This document shows, piece by piece, positions 39,598-48,723 of a stretch of 64,000 nucleotides of DNA. The notes beneath the pieces are model-generated. The model did no database searches, was not told where the DNA came from, and saw only the letters and a program-made list of their open reading frames with translations. The DNA lies in NCBI RefSeq assembly GCF_000721235.1, contig NZ_JOFH01000020.1, forward strand, positions 1 to 64,000, given 5' to 3'. The stretch comes from Streptomyces olivaceus (GTDB lineage Bacteria > Actinomycetota > Actinomycetes > Streptomycetales > Streptomycetaceae). The position numbers were made by a program, and so were the translations under genes. The stretch's first letter is position 1. Each line of letters starts with the position of its first letter.

Positions 39598-40386
39598 TTA
39601 CTTCAGCCCGGCCTCCGTCAGCAGGTACGCCGTCATCGGGTCGTAGTGGCGCGGGCTGACCACGTGGTCGTCCAGCGGCACCGCGACCTGCAGCGTGCCC
39701 TCGGACTCGGCGAGGAAGAGGGCCGGGTCGTTGCAGTCCGCGTAGCCCACGGAGTCGACGCCGTGCTGCGCCGCGTACCCCGCCCAGCCGTGGTCGGCGA
39801 CCACCAGGTCGGGCAGCGGGCGGCCCTCGCGCTCCAGACCGGTCAGGATCGCCTTCATCGGCTCGCCCGAATGGGTGTGCCACAGCGAGGCCCCGTGCTC
39901 CAGGACCGAGACGTCCGCGAACTGCTGCACGTACCCCTCCTCCGTCGTCAGGCCCTCCGGGATCACGACGATCTCGCAGCCCGCGGCCCGCAGCGCGGCG
40001 GCCGTCGCGCGGTGCACGTCCAGCAGCCCGCCGGGGTGACCGGTCGCGAACAGCACCCGCTGCCCGCCGTCGGCCGCCTTGCGCAGCCGCCCCGCCATCC
40101 GCTCCAGCGCGGAGACCGTCAGCTCCGGGTCGATGGTGTCCTGGCCGTACCGGTGCTCGGGGTCGTCGATGACGCCGACCCGCTCCGCCATCACCGCGAG
40201 CACGTCCTGCTCGTCGCCCCAGCGGTCGCCCAGCTCCAGACCGAGCCAGTAGTGGCGGTCGCCGTTCGCCAGCTTCCGGTAGTGGGAGAGGTTGTTCTCG
40301 CGGGGAGTGGCGACGTCGCCCGCGATACGGGTACGGACGAGGTGCTCGGCGAGTTCGGCGCGGCTGGGTGTCCCGGGTATCGGCAT
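39598..40386 (-). CDS. Phosphatase-like conserved protein
   Basis: The 262-residue cytosolic protein is widespread in Streptomyces beside agmatinase and is usually called a phosphatase. Visible segments are ATPRENNLSHYRKLANGDRHYWLGL, FATGHPGGLLDVHRATAAALRAAGCEIVVIPEG, VVADHGWAGYAAQHGVDSVGYADCNDP and LDDHVVSPRHYDPMTAYLL. Conserved Asp/His clusters fit a metal-dependent hydrolase, but I do not recognise a biochemically defined motif. Divergent from speB across a 259-bp gap. Confidence 0.6.
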   Translation of the reverse strand: MPIPGTPSRAELAEHLVRTRIAGDVATPRENNLSHYRKLANGDRHYWLGLELGDRWGDEQDVLAVMAERVGVIDDPEHRYGQDTIDPELTVSALERMAGRLRKAADGGQRVLFATGHPGGLLDVHRATAAALRAAGCEIVVIPEGLTTEEGYVQQFADVSVLEHGASLWHTHSGEPMKAILTGLEREGRPLPDLVVADHGWAGYAAQHGVDSVGYADCNDPALFLAESEGTLQVAVPLDDHVVSPRHYDPMTAYLLTEAGLK

Positions 40387-40572
40387 GCCTCCATTGTGAG
40401 GCAGCCGCCTGTGGGCGTCTTCGGCGCGCCCCACGCCGTTTCCTCCAGTCCCGGAGACGGATCTGGACCGGATGTACATTTCACGGCCGCGTTCCGGGCT
40501 CCTAGTCTTCGAGCAGGCCGACGGCCGGACCCGGCCCACCGGCCCACCGGTCCCGGCCGCCGGCCCCGACCG

Positions 40573-40604
40573 GCTGTCCGACCCCACCAGTACAGTCGGA
40601 CAGC
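40573..40604. promoter_or_regulatory. Perfect 10-bp inverted repeat before speB
   Basis: GCTGTCCGAC (40573-40582) and GTCGGACAGC (40595-40604) are exact inverse complements around 12 nt (about two helical turns between half-sites), 42 nt before the speB start. It could be an operator or a leader hairpin. Confidence 0.7.
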
Positions 40605-40645
40605 AGCAGCACATACGCGACGAAGCGTAAGAAGGAAGGCAGTGC

Positions 40646-41614
40646 ATGAGCAGCAACGAGCCGCCCCGCGGTCCCGTCGACTCCTCCAGGATCCCGCGCT
40701 ACGCCGGACCCGCCACCTTCGCCCGGCTGCCCCGCCTGGACGAGGTCGGCAGCGCCGACGTCGCCGTCGTGGGCGTCCCGTTCGACTCGGGCGTCTCCTA
40801 CCGCCCCGGCGCCCGCTTCGGCGGCAACGCCATCCGCGAGGCCTCCCGCCTGCTGCGCCCGTACAACCCGGCCCAGGACGCCTCGCCCTTCGCCCTCGCC
40901 CAGGTCGCCGACGGCGGCGACATCGCCGTCAACCCCTTCAACATCCACGAGGCCGTCGAGACGGTCGAGGCCGCCGCCGACGAGCTGCTCGGCACCGGCG
41001 CCCGCCTGATGACCCTGGGCGGCGACCACACCATCGCCCTGCCGCTGCTGCGCTCGGTGGCGAAGAAGCACGGCCCGGTCGCCCTGCTCCACTTCGACGC
41101 CCACCTGGACACCTGGGACACCTACTTCGGCGCCGAGTACACCCACGGCACCCCCTTCCGCCGCGCGGTCGAGGAAGGCGTCCTCGACACCTCCGCCCTC
41201 TCCCACGTCGGCACCCGGGGCCCGCTGTACGGCAAGAAGGACCTCACCGACGACGAGAAGATGGGCTTCGGCATCGTCACGTCCGCGGACGTCTACCGGC
41301 GCGGCGCCGACGAGGTCGCCGACCAGCTCCGCCAGCGCATCGGCGACCGCCCGCTGTACATCTCCATCGACATCGACTGCCTCGACCCCGCCCACGCCCC
41401 GGGCACCGGCACACCCGAGGCCGGCGGCATGACCTCCCGCGAACTCCTGGAGATCCTGCGCGGCCTGGCCTCCTGCGACCTGGTCTCCGCCGACGTCGTC
41501 GAGGTCGCCCCCGCGTACGACCATGCCGAGATCACCTCGGTCGCCGCCTCCCACACCGCGTACGAACTGACCACGCTCATGTCCCGCCGGATCGCCGAGG
41601 ACCGTTCGAAGTGA
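40646..41614 (+). CDS. speB: Agmatinase / ureohydrolase
   Basis: The 322-residue manganese ureohydrolase has binuclear-metal motifs [17 protein letters not shown] and [22 protein letters not shown]. It releases urea from agmatine or a related guanidino compound (guanidinobutyrate cannot be excluded). AAGGAAGG precedes the ATG. A perfect 10-bp inverted repeat lies in its promoter region; an XRE regulator gene faces its 3' end. Confidence 0.9.
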   Translation: MSSNEPPRGPVDSSRIPRYAGPATFARLPRLDEVGSADVAVVGVPFDSGVSYRPGARFGGNAIREASRLLRPYNPAQDASPFALAQVADGGDIAVNPFNIHEAVETVEAAADELLGTGARLMTLGGDHTIALPLLRSVAKKHGPVALLHFDAHLDTWDTYFGAEYTHGTPFRRAVEEGVLDTSALSHVGTRGPLYGKKDLTDDEKMGFGIVTSADVYRRGADEVADQLRQRIGDRPLYISIDIDCLDPAHAPGTGTPEAGGMTSRELLEILRGLASCDLVSADVVEVAPAYDHAEITSVAASHTAYELTTLMSRRIAEDRSK

Positions 41615-41655
41615 CCCACGTGCTGTCTGTCGGCCGACGGCTGCCGTCTGTCGGT

Positions 41656-41678
41656 GAACGGGCGCGGGCCCGCGGTTC
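41656..41678. terminator. Hairpin between speB and the XRE gene
   Basis: CGCGGGCCCGCG (41663-41674) is a perfect palindrome inside GAAC/GTTC ends, with the stop codon of the convergent XRE gene at its right edge. It probably terminates both genes. Confidence 0.65.
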
Positions 41679-42513
41679 AGGAGATGGCCCGCAGACCGCC
41701 GTGTCCCCCGCGCCCGAGGCGCTCGACGGCCCGCGCCGTCTCCTCGTCGGCGGGCAGCATCACCAGCAGATGCTGGGCGTCCGGGGCGATGTCGAGGGTC
41801 TCGCGCCGCAGCCGTAGCTCCGGCCCGGAGGGATGCCGCAGCCGCAGCACTCCCCGCGCCGGGACGACGTGCCGGTTCAGCCGCCGGGTGAACTCCGGTC
41901 CAGCGAGCGGCGCGAGGCCCGCCGTGAACCGCTCGGCGTTCTCCACTGCGGGCCCGAGCCACAGGTCGAAGGCCTGCTCGTCCGCGACGTCGTCCCAGTC
42001 GGCGAAGAACTCCCGGGCCCGGGGGTCGGTGAAGACGTACCGCGTGAGGTTCGGGGCGTCGCCGTCGAGCAGTCCCGTCCCCCTCGTCACCGCCTCGTAG
42101 GCGCGGGTGCGGGCGAGGACGTCCCCCAGTCGGTTGGTGACCAGTGCGATGCCCGGTTCCAGCAGCCGCAGGGTCTCCAGGACGGACGGGCGCACCTCGC
42201 GGCCGGGCGGTGCGGTCCCGGCGTGGTGGGTGCACTCTCCACCCGTGATCTTCGCGAGGTAGCGCAGGTGGTCGCGCTCCGAGGGGGCGAGGCTCAACGC
42301 GTCGCCGATTGCCCGCAGTACGGCGGGGGAGGGGCGGCGGTCCCGGCCCTGTTCGATGCGGGTCAGGTACTCGACGCTGATCCCGGCCCGCGCCGCGACG
42401 TCCGAGCGCCGCAGTCCCGGCGACCGGCGCCTGCCGTGGTCCGGCAGCCCCAGTGACTCCGGCTGGGTGGTGTCCCGCCTGGCCCGGATGAAGTCCCCCA
42501 GAGGTGTCCCCAT
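41677..42513 (-). CDS. XRE-family regulator with MmyB-like ligand domain
   Basis: The 278-residue protein has an N-terminal HTH_31-type helix-turn-helix (about 5-85; SLGLPDHGRRRSPGLRRSDVAARAGISVEYLTRIEQGRDRRPS, LSLAPSERDHLRYLA) and a C-terminal MmyB-like PAS-type sensor region (ILETLRLLEPGIALVTNRLGDVLARTRAYEAV; RRETLDIAPDAQHLLVMLPADEETARAVERL). It is divergent from a flavin reductase gene, a pairing common for this regulator class, and probably controls it. Confidence 0.9.
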   Translation of the reverse strand: MGTPLGDFIRARRDTTQPESLGLPDHGRRRSPGLRRSDVAARAGISVEYLTRIEQGRDRRPSPAVLRAIGDALSLAPSERDHLRYLAKITGGECTHHAGTAPPGREVRPSVLETLRLLEPGIALVTNRLGDVLARTRAYEAVTRGTGLLDGDAPNLTRYVFTDPRAREFFADWDDVADEQAFDLWLGPAVENAERFTAGLAPLAGPEFTRRLNRHVVPARGVLRLRHPSGPELRLRRETLDIAPDAQHLLVMLPADEETARAVERLGRGGHGGLRAIS

Positions 42514-42628
42514 GCCGCCCGAGCATAGGACGCCTCCCGCCGGCCCGGGCAGGGCTCAGCCTGGCCCTGCCGGGGCCAGCCCGAACACGGCCTGGCCCGC
42601 CGCCCGGTGGCCCGCGACCGTGAGGTGC

Positions 42629-43225
42629 ATGACCAACGACACGCACAAGCTCGTGATCCTCGTCGGCAGCGTCCGTGAGGGGCGGTTCGGGCCCGTGGTG
42701 GCCTCCTGGGTGGCTGAACGGGCCCGCCTCCACGGGGGGTTCGACGTGGAGGTCGTCGACCTCGCCGACCACGACGTCCCGCTCGCCCTGCCCGCCGCCT
42801 CGCCCAAGTACGCGGGCGACGCCTACCCGCGCCCCGACACCATGGCCCCGCTCACCGCCGCACTGGACGGCGCTGACGCGTTCGTCGTGGTCACGCCCGA
42901 GTACAACCACAGCTATCCGGCGTCCCTGAAGGCCGCCATCGACTGGCACTTCACCCAGTGGACCGCCAAGCCGGTCGGCTTCGTCAGCTACGGCGGCGCG
43001 GCGGGCGGCCGGCACGCGGTGCTGCACCTGGAGAACGTCCTGACCGAACTCCACGCCGTGACCGTCCGCGACGGCCTCGCCTTCCCGAAGTACTACACCG
43101 CCTGGCAGGACGGCCGCTCGCTCGACGCCGACGCGCCCGGGTACGCCAAGACCCTGCTGGACCAGTTGGCCTGGTGGGCGGCGGCGCTGCGCAAGGCTCG
43201 CGCGGCCGCCCCCTACCCGGGCTGA
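42629..43225 (+). CDS. NADPH-dependent FMN reductase family protein
   Basis: The 198-residue flavodoxin-like protein contains ILVGSVREGRFGPVVASWV (phosphate-binding loop), VVVTPEYNHSYPASLKAAIDW (flavin signature) and GFVSYGGAAGGRHAVLHLENVLTELHA, matching NADPH:FMN/azoreductase-type enzymes. It is divergent from the XRE regulator. GAGGTG ends one base before the ATG used, too close for a ribosome site, so a leaderless or slightly different start is possible. Confidence 0.88.
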   Translation: MTNDTHKLVILVGSVREGRFGPVVASWVAERARLHGGFDVEVVDLADHDVPLALPAASPKYAGDAYPRPDTMAPLTAALDGADAFVVVTPEYNHSYPASLKAAIDWHFTQWTAKPVGFVSYGGAAGGRHAVLHLENVLTELHAVTVRDGLAFPKYYTAWQDGRSLDADAPGYAKTLLDQLAWWAAALRKARAAAPYPG

Positions 43226-43243
43226 GAACCGCTGCCGGAACGG

Positions 43244-44089
43244 CTACCAGATCGAGCCGACCCACTCCGGGTGGTCGACGAACGGGTTGCGGTTGTGCTG
43301 GAAGTCGTCGTAGATGACCTGGTTGCGGTTCTCCTCGAAGGCGTCCGGCGGGTCCTCGTCGCTCCACTGCTTCAGCACGTCGAGCTTGCCCATGTACGGG
43401 GCGCTGCCGTTGTCGACGTTCCCGTTGACCTCCAGGTCGGCGAAGCCGTCGTCGCCCTCGTAGCGGACCGCCATGTAGAAGATCATGCGGGCCACGTCGC
43501 CCTTGACGGCGTCGCGTGGTTCGAAGGAGTCCGAGTCGGTGAGGCTGCCGCCGCCGTTGGCGACCTCGCTGCCGCCGTTGTCGAAGTCCTTGTTGCCGCG
43601 GGCGCTGTTGACCTGGACGTCCGAGGGACGCAGGTGGTGGATGTCGGTGCCGGGGCCGGTGGCGGTGCCGAAGTCGCCGTGGGACTTGGCCCACGTGTGC
43701 TCGCGGTTCCAGTCGCCGTTGTCGCCGCCGTTGAGCGACTTGCTCCGGGAGTCGCCCGAGTAGAGCAGGATCACGTTGCTGCTGTTGTCGGGGTCCTCGT
43801 CGGTGACCTTCAGCGCGTCCCAGACCGCCGAGTACGACAGCTTGGTCTGGTCGCTGATGATCGTGTGGAGCGAGGACTTGAGGCTGTCGCCCGTCTTGCC
43901 GACCGCGTCCTTGTAGTACGTGTCGTCGTAGTCCGAGTTCGCCGTCGTCGAGGGGCCGGACGGCGCCGTGACCGGTGCCGTGGCCGCCGTCGCCGGGCTC
44001 GCCGTCAGTGAGGGGGCGGCGAGTCCGGCGAGGACCGCGGCCGCGGCGAGCGCCGCCGCCTTACGGCGCCGGGTGCGTATCGCGAGCAT
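43244..44089 (-). CDS. Secreted endonuclease I family nuclease
   Basis: The 281-residue protein has an N-terminal signal peptide (RRRKAAALAAAAVLAGLAAPSLTASPATA). The endonuclease I core is visible as GDWNREHTWAKSHGDFG ... GTDIHHLRPSDVQVNSARGNKDFDNGG (catalytic His/Asn region). It is a secreted non-specific DNase/RNase, as in the family. No strong ribosome site is visible before the ATG. Downstream convergent end lies 18 nt from the flavin-reductase stop. Confidence 0.9.
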   Translation of the reverse strand: MLAIRTRRRKAAALAAAAVLAGLAAPSLTASPATAATAPVTAPSGPSTTANSDYDDTYYKDAVGKTGDSLKSSLHTIISDQTKLSYSAVWDALKVTDEDPDNSSNVILLYSGDSRSKSLNGGDNGDWNREHTWAKSHGDFGTATGPGTDIHHLRPSDVQVNSARGNKDFDNGGSEVANGGGSLTDSDSFEPRDAVKGDVARMIFYMAVRYEGDDGFADLEVNGNVDNGSAPYMGKLDVLKQWSDEDPPDAFEENRNQVIYDDFQHNRNPFVDHPEWVGSIW

Positions 44090-44184
44090 GTGGGGTGTCC
44101 GATCTACGCGTGTGGATTGAACGGTGGAACGAGCGTGACATGTGCATGTGGGAGGTGGGGTGTACAGAGCGTGTTGATTACGTG

Positions 44185-44222
44185 ACGGCGGCCCCCGGCC
44201 GGAAAAGGCGGGGGGCCGCCGT
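44185..44222. terminator. Hairpin after the GT39 gene
   Basis: ACGGCGGCCCCC (44185-44196) and GGGGGCCGCCGT (44211-44222) form a perfect 12-bp stem with a 14-nt loop about 70 nt beyond the GT39 stop codon and before the endonuclease gene. Confidence 0.75.
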
Positions 44223-44292
44223 GGCGGTTGGGGCGGGTGATCGCCGTGGGGAGTGGTTAGTCTGATGATCCTTCCGGTGGGTGGTGCGGTGG

Positions 44293-46686
44293 TCAGTCCA
44301 CGTCCGCGGGGTCCAGCCGGTAGAGGCCGGACGCGCTGTCCGACTGCGAGCCCTGTGAGCCGGACTGCGAATCGGACTGCGACTCGGAGTCGGACGCGTC
44401 GGTGGAGGTGCCGCCGTACTCGCTCTCGTCCACGGCCGTGCCGTGCTCCTGGATCCACTCGGTCACCTGGGAGCTGAGTCCGTCGCCGCCGCCGGGGCCG
44501 CCGCCCATGCCCCCGCCGACCTGGACGTAGTGCAACTCGCCCTTCTGCACCAGCTCCTTGAGCCTGGCGAGGGTCATCGCGTTGTCACTGCCGGACCAGC
44601 CCCACATGGAGATGACCGGTTCGCCGCTGCTGAGGATGAGCTGCGCGGCGCTCTGCGAACTCGACACGGCGAGCAGCCACTTGGCACCGTCCTGGTGCTT
44701 CTTCAGGTAGGCGACCAGTTCGGTGCTCGCACCGCCCATGCCGCCGCCTCCGCCGCCCGGACCGCCCATGCCCCCGCCGCCGCCGTTTCCGCCGGAGCCT
44801 CCGGTGTCGCCCTGCTGCCCGTCCGTGCCCGCGCCGCTGCCCTCCGGGGCCGTGCCGGTCGAGTCGCTCGCACCCTCGGAGGCCCGGCCGTCGCCGCCGC
44901 CCGGGGTGGACCCGCCGTCCGGGGCCGATCCACCGCCGGGGAAGCTCCCTCCTCCCGGACCGCCCCGGCCGCCGCCCTGCGGCTGTCCGCCCGGGCCCCC
45001 GCCGCCGGGCGCGCCCTCGCCGCCGCCCGGGGCCCCGCCCCGGCCGCCGCCTCCGCCGCCCGGACCGCCCATGCCGCCGCCCGTCGAAGGCCCCGCGGTC
45101 GGGTTGGTCCCGCCCATGCCGCCCCCGGAACCGGACGGCACCGACCAGGCGTACGCCGCCGGACCCGCGATGCCCGCGACGACGGCCGCCGCCACGGACA
45201 CCGCCAGCAGCCGCACCCGGCGCCCCGAGCGGAAGACCAGCAGTCCGGCGACCGCCAGCGCCATGACCACCGCGACCGACGGCCACAGCCAGGTGTTCCA
45301 GCCGGAGGCGCGGCGCAGCAGCACGACCGCCCAGAGGCCGGTGACCCCGAGGGCGAGCGGCAGGACCCACACCCAGCGCCGGTCGGCCCGGAAGGCGCGC
45401 AGCAGCATCACGCCGCCGCCCCCGCAGAGCGCGGCGATGCCCGGTGCGAGCGCGGTCGTGTAGTACGGGTGCATGGTGCCCTCGGCCATGCTGAACGTCA
45501 GGTAGTGCAGGACCGTCCAGCCGCCCCACAGCACGAGCGCGGCCCGGGTGAGGTCGGTACGGGGCGCCCGGCCGCACAGCACCAGGCCGCCGGCGAGCGC
45601 GATGCCCGCGAAGGGGAGCAGCCAGGAGATCTGGCCGCCGAGGACGTCGTTGAACATCCGCCCGATGCCCGCGGTGCCCGAGAAGCCACCGCCGCCGCCA
45701 CCTGCTCCGCCGCCTCCGCCCATGTTGCCGTCGCCGCCGAGGATCCGGCCGAGCCCGTTGTAGCCCAGGATCAGGTCCCACGCCGTGCCGTCCGTCGAAC
45801 CGCCGATGTACGGCCGCTCGGAGGCCGGTACCAGGGACACGGCAGCCGCCCACCAGAAGCTGGCGACGGCCAGGGCGACCGCGGCGAGCGCCAGGTTCCG
45901 GACGCGCTTCGCCCAGCCGAGGTCGCTCGCGTACACGTACACGAGGAAGACCGCCGGCAGCGCGATCCAGCCCTGGAGCATCTTCGTGTTGAAGGCCAGC
46001 CCGAAGCAGACCGCCGAGCCCAGCAGCGGCAGCAGCCGCCCGTCGCGGGTCGCCCGCAGGCCGAGCGCCGCCCCGGCCACCATCAGGAACACCAGGAGGG
46101 TGTCCGGGTTGTTGTCCCGGTTGATGGCGACCGTGATCGGGGTCAGCGCCAGCGCCAGCGCGGCGACCGCCGCCGCGCCGTGGCCCCACACCCGCCGCAC
46201 GGACGCGTGCAGGATCCAGATCGTCGCCAGCGCGGCCCCGATCAGCGGCAGCATCATCTGCCAGGTTCCGTAGCCGAAGAGGCGGCAGGACAGGCCCATG
46301 ACCATCAGGGCGAGGGGCGGCTTGTCGACGGTGAGGAAGTTCCCCGCGTCCAACGAGCCGAAGAACCACGCCTTCCAGCTCTCGGTGCCGCTGAGCACGG
46401 CGGCACTGTAGAAGCTGTTCAGTCCGGACCCGGAGAGGTTCCAGGCGTACAGCCCGGCCGCCAGCGCGAGGATCGCGAGCAGCGCGGGCCGCGACCACCG
46501 GGGCGGGGCGTCGGCGGGGGAGGGGGCGGGCGGCTCGGTGGCCGCGTGCGGTGAAGCGGTGGCAGAAGATGTCACCGGGCCACCGTCTCCACGGCCGTTG
46601 GGCGCGGGCTGTGGTCCGCCTGGGGACAGGCTGTGAATCTCCGGGCGGGAGCGCCCGCCCCGCGTCAGGTCGGGCCGTGCGGTCAC
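44293..46686 (-). CDS. GT39/ArnT-like membrane glycosyltransferase with Gly-rich loops
   Basis: The 797-residue polytopic protein has about 12 hydrophobic segments in residues 65-525 and the PMT_2-like opening SYSAAVLSGTESWKAWFFGSLDAGNFLTVDKPPLALMVMGL-type region (here FYSAAVLSGTESWKAWFFGS, then DKPPLALMV), which suggests polyprenyl-phosphate sugar transfer to an acceptor outside the cell. A Gly-rich loop sits at about 315-335 and an extreme Gly/Pro-rich stretch at about 530-680, before a soluble C-terminal domain ending in S/D/Q repeats. It starts with GTG overlapping the upstream stop (GTGA). The acceptor and sugar are unknown. Confidence 0.82.
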   Translation of the reverse strand: MTARPDLTRGGRSRPEIHSLSPGGPQPAPNGRGDGGPVTSSATASPHAATEPPAPSPADAPPRWSRPALLAILALAAGLYAWNLSGSGLNSFYSAAVLSGTESWKAWFFGSLDAGNFLTVDKPPLALMVMGLSCRLFGYGTWQMMLPLIGAALATIWILHASVRRVWGHGAAAVAALALALTPITVAINRDNNPDTLLVFLMVAGAALGLRATRDGRLLPLLGSAVCFGLAFNTKMLQGWIALPAVFLVYVYASDLGWAKRVRNLALAAVALAVASFWWAAAVSLVPASERPYIGGSTDGTAWDLILGYNGLGRILGGDGNMGGGGGAGGGGGGFSGTAGIGRMFNDVLGGQISWLLPFAGIALAGGLVLCGRAPRTDLTRAALVLWGGWTVLHYLTFSMAEGTMHPYYTTALAPGIAALCGGGGVMLLRAFRADRRWVWVLPLALGVTGLWAVVLLRRASGWNTWLWPSVAVVMALAVAGLLVFRSGRRVRLLAVSVAAAVVAGIAGPAAYAWSVPSGSGGGMGGTNPTAGPSTGGGMGGPGGGGGGRGGAPGGGEGAPGGGGPGGQPQGGGRGGPGGGSFPGGGSAPDGGSTPGGGDGRASEGASDSTGTAPEGSGAGTDGQQGDTGGSGGNGGGGGMGGPGGGGGGMGGASTELVAYLKKHQDGAKWLLAVSSSQSAAQLILSSGEPVISMWGWSGSDNAMTLARLKELVQKGELHYVQVGGGMGGGPGGGDGLSSQVTEWIQEHGTAVDESEYGGTSTDASDSESQSDSQSGSQGSQSDSASGLYRLDPADVD

Positions 46687-47720
46687 ACCGTCGGCCGGGC
46701 AGCGCCCTTCCTGCGGTTGCGGCGGTCGGCGGCGAGCATGAGGACCAGGCCGACGGCGGCCCAGGCGGTCAGGACGAGCGCCGGGCCTCCCGCGCCGGTG
46801 CCGTCGAAGTAGGCGTTGGCGCGCAGCAGGCTGCCCGAGGCGCCGGGCGGCAGGAGCTGCCCGAAGCCGGACCAGCCGTCGGGCAGCCAGTACGGGCCGG
46901 TGGGGAGGCCGGAGAGCGGGTTGCCGAGGAACATCGTTACCGCGGCCCCGGCGCCGAATCCGGCGAAGCCGAACAGAGACTCGAGCCCCAGGAAGGGAAC
47001 GGCGAGTGCGGCCATGCCCAGGGCGAGCCCGAGCGAGGTGATCCAGAAGTTGCCGTCGAGCGTGCCGGTCCCGTACGTGAGAACGGCGCTGACGGCGGCT
47101 CCCGCCGCGAGCGCGAAGGCCACCACTCCGGCGAGCCGGGTCCGCAGCCTGGCGTGGCCGGGGAAGACCTGGAGCAGGACGATCGCGGGGAGCATGCCGC
47201 CGAAGACCATCGGGAGCGCGGCGCCGGTCAGTCCGGTGCCCCGCGGGTCGTCCTCCGGGAACGGCACGAGGTCCTCAACGGTGGCGGAGACGTGCTGCTG
47301 CTCGGCGAGCGTCTCGCCGAGCCCGCCGATCGCGGTGGAGATCAGCTGACCGCCCGCGGTCGCGGTGAGGACGGTGACGCCGTCGGAGCCCAGGACGATG
47401 CCGCCCACGGCGTCACGGTCCTCGATGGCGTCGGTGAGGGCCTCGGCATCGTCGTACACCGTGACGTCCCACGCGTCGCCGTCCAGCTTCGCCTGCACGC
47501 TCTGCGCGGCGGGGCCGGTGACGCCCAGCGGGGCGTGGTGGGGGCCGCCGTTGACGGACGGCAGGGCGAAGGCGCACAGCATCACGGTGATCGCCGCGGT
47601 CAGGCCGACCACGATGGCGGCGAGCCGTATGACGGGCTTCCGGCCGCCCGGCGGCGGGGCGGCGGAGGAGGCGCCGCCGTCCGGCTCCGATGCGGCGGAG
47701 GTGGTGAGGTTCGTGGACAT
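46683..47720 (-). CDS. YhgE/Pip-like multipass membrane protein
   Basis: The 345-residue protein has an N-terminal membrane helix (VIRLAAIVVGLTAAITVMLCAFALP), an extracytoplasmic domain with YDDAEALTDAIEDRDAVGGIVLGSDG, and five more helices. This resembles the YhgE/Pip or ABC-2-type membrane proteins that form a large uncharacterised group. It is co-transcribed with the GT39 gene (GTGA overlap) and divergent from a TetR gene; the pair looks like a TetR-controlled envelope or efflux unit, but that is inference. Confidence 0.7.
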   Translation of the reverse strand: MSTNLTTSAASEPDGGASSAAPPPGGRKPVIRLAAIVVGLTAAITVMLCAFALPSVNGGPHHAPLGVTGPAAQSVQAKLDGDAWDVTVYDDAEALTDAIEDRDAVGGIVLGSDGVTVLTATAGGQLISTAIGGLGETLAEQQHVSATVEDLVPFPEDDPRGTGLTGAALPMVFGGMLPAIVLLQVFPGHARLRTRLAGVVAFALAAGAAVSAVLTYGTGTLDGNFWITSLGLALGMAALAVPFLGLESLFGFAGFGAGAAVTMFLGNPLSGLPTGPYWLPDGWSGFGQLLPPGASGSLLRANAYFDGTGAGGPALVLTAWAAVGLVLMLAADRRNRRKGAARPTV

Positions 47721-47732
47721 GGCAACCGTCCC

Positions 47733-47764
47733 GGGAGAGAGGGAGAGAGGGAGAGAGGGAGAAG
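47733..47764. repeat. GGGAGAGA tandem repeat in the promoter gap
   Basis: Three perfect 8-bp units GGGAGAGA at 47733-47756 and a degenerate fourth (GGGAGAAG) lie just before the YhgE-like start. Such short repeats can vary in copy number. Confidence 0.7.
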
Positions 47765-47791
47765 GAGGCGGGGAGGATCTGTCTCACTATA

Positions 47792-47824
47792 AACTCATCA
47801 TGCGCTGAGTTCATCATGTGATGA
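47792..47824. promoter_or_regulatory. Composite palindromic operator between YhgE and TetR genes
   Basis: AACTCA/TGAGTT (47792-47797, 47806-47811) and TCATCA-TG-TGATGA (47811-47824) form two linked dyads in the divergent promoter gap, the expected place for the TetR target. Confidence 0.65.
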
Positions 47825-47862
47825 CTTAATGCGGACCGACGGGCGGCGGGCATCATGGGGGC

Positions 47863-48525
47863 ATGAAGAGCGTCGACGATGTGCGTGAGGCGGGCGGTGC
47901 CGACCGCGAGCGGGCCGGGGCGGTGGCCGGGGCGGTTCCGGCGGGCAAGCACGCCGGTGGCCGGCGGCCCGGGGAGACCCGCACCCGGGAGGCGATCCTG
48001 GACGCGGCCCGGGCGTGTTTCGCCGAGCGCGGGTTCGACGCGACGAGCATGCGCCGCATCGCGGAGGCCGCGGAGGTGGACCAGTCGCTGGTCCACCACT
48101 TCTACGGCACGAAGGAGAACCTCTTCCTGCAGGCGCTGGAGGTGCCGCTGAAGATGCCGCAGGCCCTCGCCGCCGCCGCGGAAGGCGGACGCGAGGGGGT
48201 CGGGGAGCGCATGGTGCGCGCGCACCTCGCGCTGTGGGACGACCTCTCGACGCGGCCCGCGCTCATGACCATGGTGCGTTCGGCGTCCGTGCACCGCGTG
48301 GCCGCCGCCCGGCTGCGCGAGACCGCGACCACGATCCTGGCGGACGCGCTCGGCAACGTGGTCACGGGCGAGGACGCGGTCCTGCGGTCGAACCTGATCG
48401 CCACCCAGCTCATCGGACTCGCGATGATGCGGTACATCGCGGTCCTCGAACCCCTGGCCGCTGCCGACACCGACACCGTGGTCCGCTACTACGGCCCCGC
48501 TCTCCAGGCGATCGTGGAGGGCTGA
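47863..48525 (+). CDS. TetR-family regulator of the YhgE/GT39 pair
   Basis: The 220-residue protein has about 40 low-complexity residues, then a TetR HTH (about 42-88; AILDAARACFAERGFDATSMRRIAEAAEVDQSLVHHFYGTKENLF) and a helical effector domain (QLIGLAMMRYIAVLEPLAAAD). It is divergent from the YhgE/GT39 operon with dyads between, so autoregulation and control of the pair are likely. The ligand is unknown. Confidence 0.85.
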   Translation: MKSVDDVREAGGADRERAGAVAGAVPAGKHAGGRRPGETRTREAILDAARACFAERGFDATSMRRIAEAAEVDQSLVHHFYGTKENLFLQALEVPLKMPQALAAAAEGGREGVGERMVRAHLALWDDLSTRPALMTMVRSASVHRVAAARLRETATTILADALGNVVTGEDAVLRSNLIATQLIGLAMMRYIAVLEPLAAADTDTVVRYYGPALQAIVEG

Positions 48526-48723
48526 GGCGCCGTCCGGCGGCAAGCCCCAACTCCCGGGCGGCCCGTCCGGCGGCCGGCCGGGCCCGGGGCGCGGACTCGC
48601 GGGGTGCCGGAAATCCCAGGGGTGCCGGAGACTCCGGGGCGCCGGAAACGCCCGGGCGCGCGGAACCCCGTCCTTCGAGAAGCGGCCAACTCCCGGCCAC
48701 CCCCGCGCCCTAGGGTGACGGCC

